NCBI GenBank assembly: GCA_902836725.1 | Contig: CADFRV010000027.1 | Span: 1 to 15,556 of the forward strand | Direction of reading: 5' to 3' | DNA from: Muribaculaceae bacterium | GTDB lineage: Bacteria; Bacteroidota; Bacteroidia; Bacteroidales; Muribaculaceae | DNA length: 15,556 bases | Shown: piece by piece, positions 14,509-15,556 of the stretch | Position numbering within the stretch: position 1 is the stretch's first letter | Layout: every line of letters starts with the position of its first letter | Notes under the pieces: generated by a model | Database searches by the model: none | Seen by the model: the letters and a program-made list of their open reading frames with translations, nothing else | Told to the model about the DNA's origin: nothing | Translations under genes and position numbers: made by a program

Positions 14509-15556
14509 TTATTTTACATGGAGCTTATACGTACGGTTGCCCACGCTCACGATGTAGAAGCCGGAAGCGACTGAAACATGCTGCTCGGCCGCCGCGTTGC
14601 CGGCTTCCGACACTACACCCGCCACATTGGCTACCGAATATTCCTCGCCGGCGGCTCCGGAAATCACGATCTCGCCGGGGAGGGTGCGTACTGTGACATT
14701 GTCGCCGTCAACAGACGCGATGCCTCCGCTGCCTGCCACGAACTCGTTCGACGGGTTCGAGCGGCCAAGATCATATACGCAGACCACATTATAGCTGTAC
14801 TGCTTCGAAGCATCGACGCCCGTGTGTGTGAAAGAGGTCTCGGTCAAAGGAGCATCATTCAGCTTGGTTCCGTTGCAGTATACGTCGTAGCCGCGGAGTT
14901 CGAGATTTTCGGCTGCGGCGGGAGTATAGGTGACGTCATCGATGCAGAGGCCCCATTTGTCGGCCGATGTGCAGCGTATAGCGAAATAGCGCACACCTTC
15001 GGGCAGGCTGACTGTTACCTTCTCCCACGCCTCTCCGACTTCACCGCCTACATCCGGAAGCAGTCTGAAATCTGAGATGCTCTCGCGGAAATCGCCGTCG
15101 CATACATAAAACTCATATGTTTCGGGACCGGAATAGGTGGTAAGGCTGCAGATCATGAACGAAATATCCTGTGCGTTGCCGCTCAGACGTGGTGAGATGA
15201 GCCAGTCATCGTTGTTGGGAGCTGAGGAAGCGAACGAGATCAGCATCTGGTCGCCACTATATGTCTCGAACATGCCGTCATCCGGGTTATTGTCGGGATC
15301 AAGACCGGCTTTCTTCGGATTGAACACTATAAACGCCTGCGGCATGGTGCAGTTGGGCCAGAGGGGTACATTCTGGAAATATATGGTAGACTGGTTGTCC
15401 ACGTCCACTGTCATCCAGTCGCCGAAACCGGAGATCAGGAAGGGATTGTAATTCTCGAAATCGTCGGTCACACGCGGTGCTGCTGTCATGTCGGGAGCAG
15501 ACCAGAAAAGATTCACAGTCCCCGACTGCCCGTCGAAGGTACCGGCAAGATCCTCC
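14509..15556 (-). CDS. Cleaved-adhesin/choice-of-anchor-J domain secreted protein, C-terminal part (5' end outside window)
   Basis: The frame stays open through the right edge, so the true start is outside; the GTG at 15514-15516 is internal. About 348 residues are visible. They begin at the end of an Fn3-like domain (VNLFWSAP), then a jelly-roll of about 175 residues (28-205) with FENYNPF, DDWLISPRLSG and KWGLCIDDVTY, the pattern of gingipain-type cleaved adhesin or choice-of-anchor-J domains. A second Fn3-like domain follows (GYDVYCNGTKLNDAPLTETS to SNPSNEFV). The end resembles a type A sorting domain (GGIASVDGDNVTVR to GFYIVSVGNRTYKLHVK). Such proteins are exported and often bind carbohydrate or protein, or carry a peptidase upstream; whether an enzyme domain precedes this part cannot be seen. 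It is probably the first gene of an operon with the LRR protein. Confidence 0.8.
   Translation of the reverse strand, partial: EDLAGTFDGQSGTVNLFWSAPDMTAAPRVTDDFENYNPFLISGFGDWMTVDVDNQSTIYFQNVPLWPNCTMPQAFIVFNPKKAGLDPDNNPDDGMFETYSGDQMLISFASSAPNNDDWLISPRLSGNAQDISFMICSLTTYSGPETYEFYVCDGDFRESISDFRLLPDVGGEVGEAWEKVTVSLPEGVRYFAIRCTSADKWGLCIDDVTYTPAAAENLELRGYDVYCNGTKLNDAPLTETSFTHTGVDASKQYSYNVVCVYDLGRSNPSNEFVAGSGGIASVDGDNVTVRTLPGEIVISGAAGEEYSVANVAGVVSEAGNAAAEQHVSVASGFYIVSVGNRTYKLHVK

Noticed and set aside
1..15556. CRISPR arrays, tRNA or rRNA genes, insertion sequences, integrases or toxin-antitoxin pairs
   Set aside because: Reading both strands, I saw no regularly spaced repeats, no tRNA-like cloverleaf ends, no transposase or recombinase motifs and no small paired genes. 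Nothing supports a mobile or defence system.

Overview
The window is a typical stretch of Bacteroidota chromosome, probably order Bacteroidales and plausibly Muribaculaceae. The evidence is a Bacteroidota-type LptD, a DUF4286-ruvC gene pair, an outer-membrane barrel of the OMP_b-brl_3 kind, BspA-like leucine-rich repeat and cleaved-adhesin surface proteins with T9SS-type C-termini, and promoters of the Bacteroidota form (TTTG, about 20 bases, TAnnTTTG). The family-level placement is inference.

Layout. (1) 1-390: the 3' end of gap (glyceraldehyde-3-phosphate dehydrogenase) and a strong terminator. (2) 391-3378: a secreted GH78 alpha-L-rhamnosidase with its own -7 box and a GC-rich leader hairpin. 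(3) 3381-5924, minus strand: a TonB-dependent-receptor-like barrel protein, convergent with the rhamnosidase and only 2 bases from it. (4) 5925-6380: a 456-base AT-rich control region between divergent genes, with a promoter facing each way and two palindromic candidate operators. (5) 6381-7032: a DJ-1/PfpI family gene and its terminator. (6) 7087-9870, minus strand: lptD, apparently starting at TTG, with a hairpin leader. (7) 9871-10124: back-to-back promoters for lptD and for the operon on its right. (8) 10125-11816: glycosyltransferase family 2 gene, DUF4286 gene and ruvC, closed by a hairpin terminator. (9) 11956-15556, minus strand: two secreted or surface proteins in tandem, a BspA-like LRR protein built from a duplicated module and, upstream of it and running off the right edge, a cleaved-adhesin/choice-of-anchor-J protein. 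Both end in a similar T9SS-type-A-like domain.

How the genes fit together. Most products act at the envelope: LPS delivery (LptD), sugar transfer (GT2), glycan cleavage (GH78), an outer-membrane barrel, and two displayed or secreted proteins. The rest are housekeeping genes (gap, DJ-1, ruvC). There is no SusC/SusD pair, so I do not call the GH78 region a classical polysaccharide utilisation locus. I see no mobile element, CRISPR array, tRNA or rRNA.

I did not find a convincing undescribed multi-gene system. The observations most worth checking are the candidate operators at 6040-6069 and 6238-6252, the lptD leader hairpin, the duplicated LRR module with the shared C-terminal domain, the overlapping inverted repeats at 14458-14503, and an active-site substitution in the rhamnosidase.
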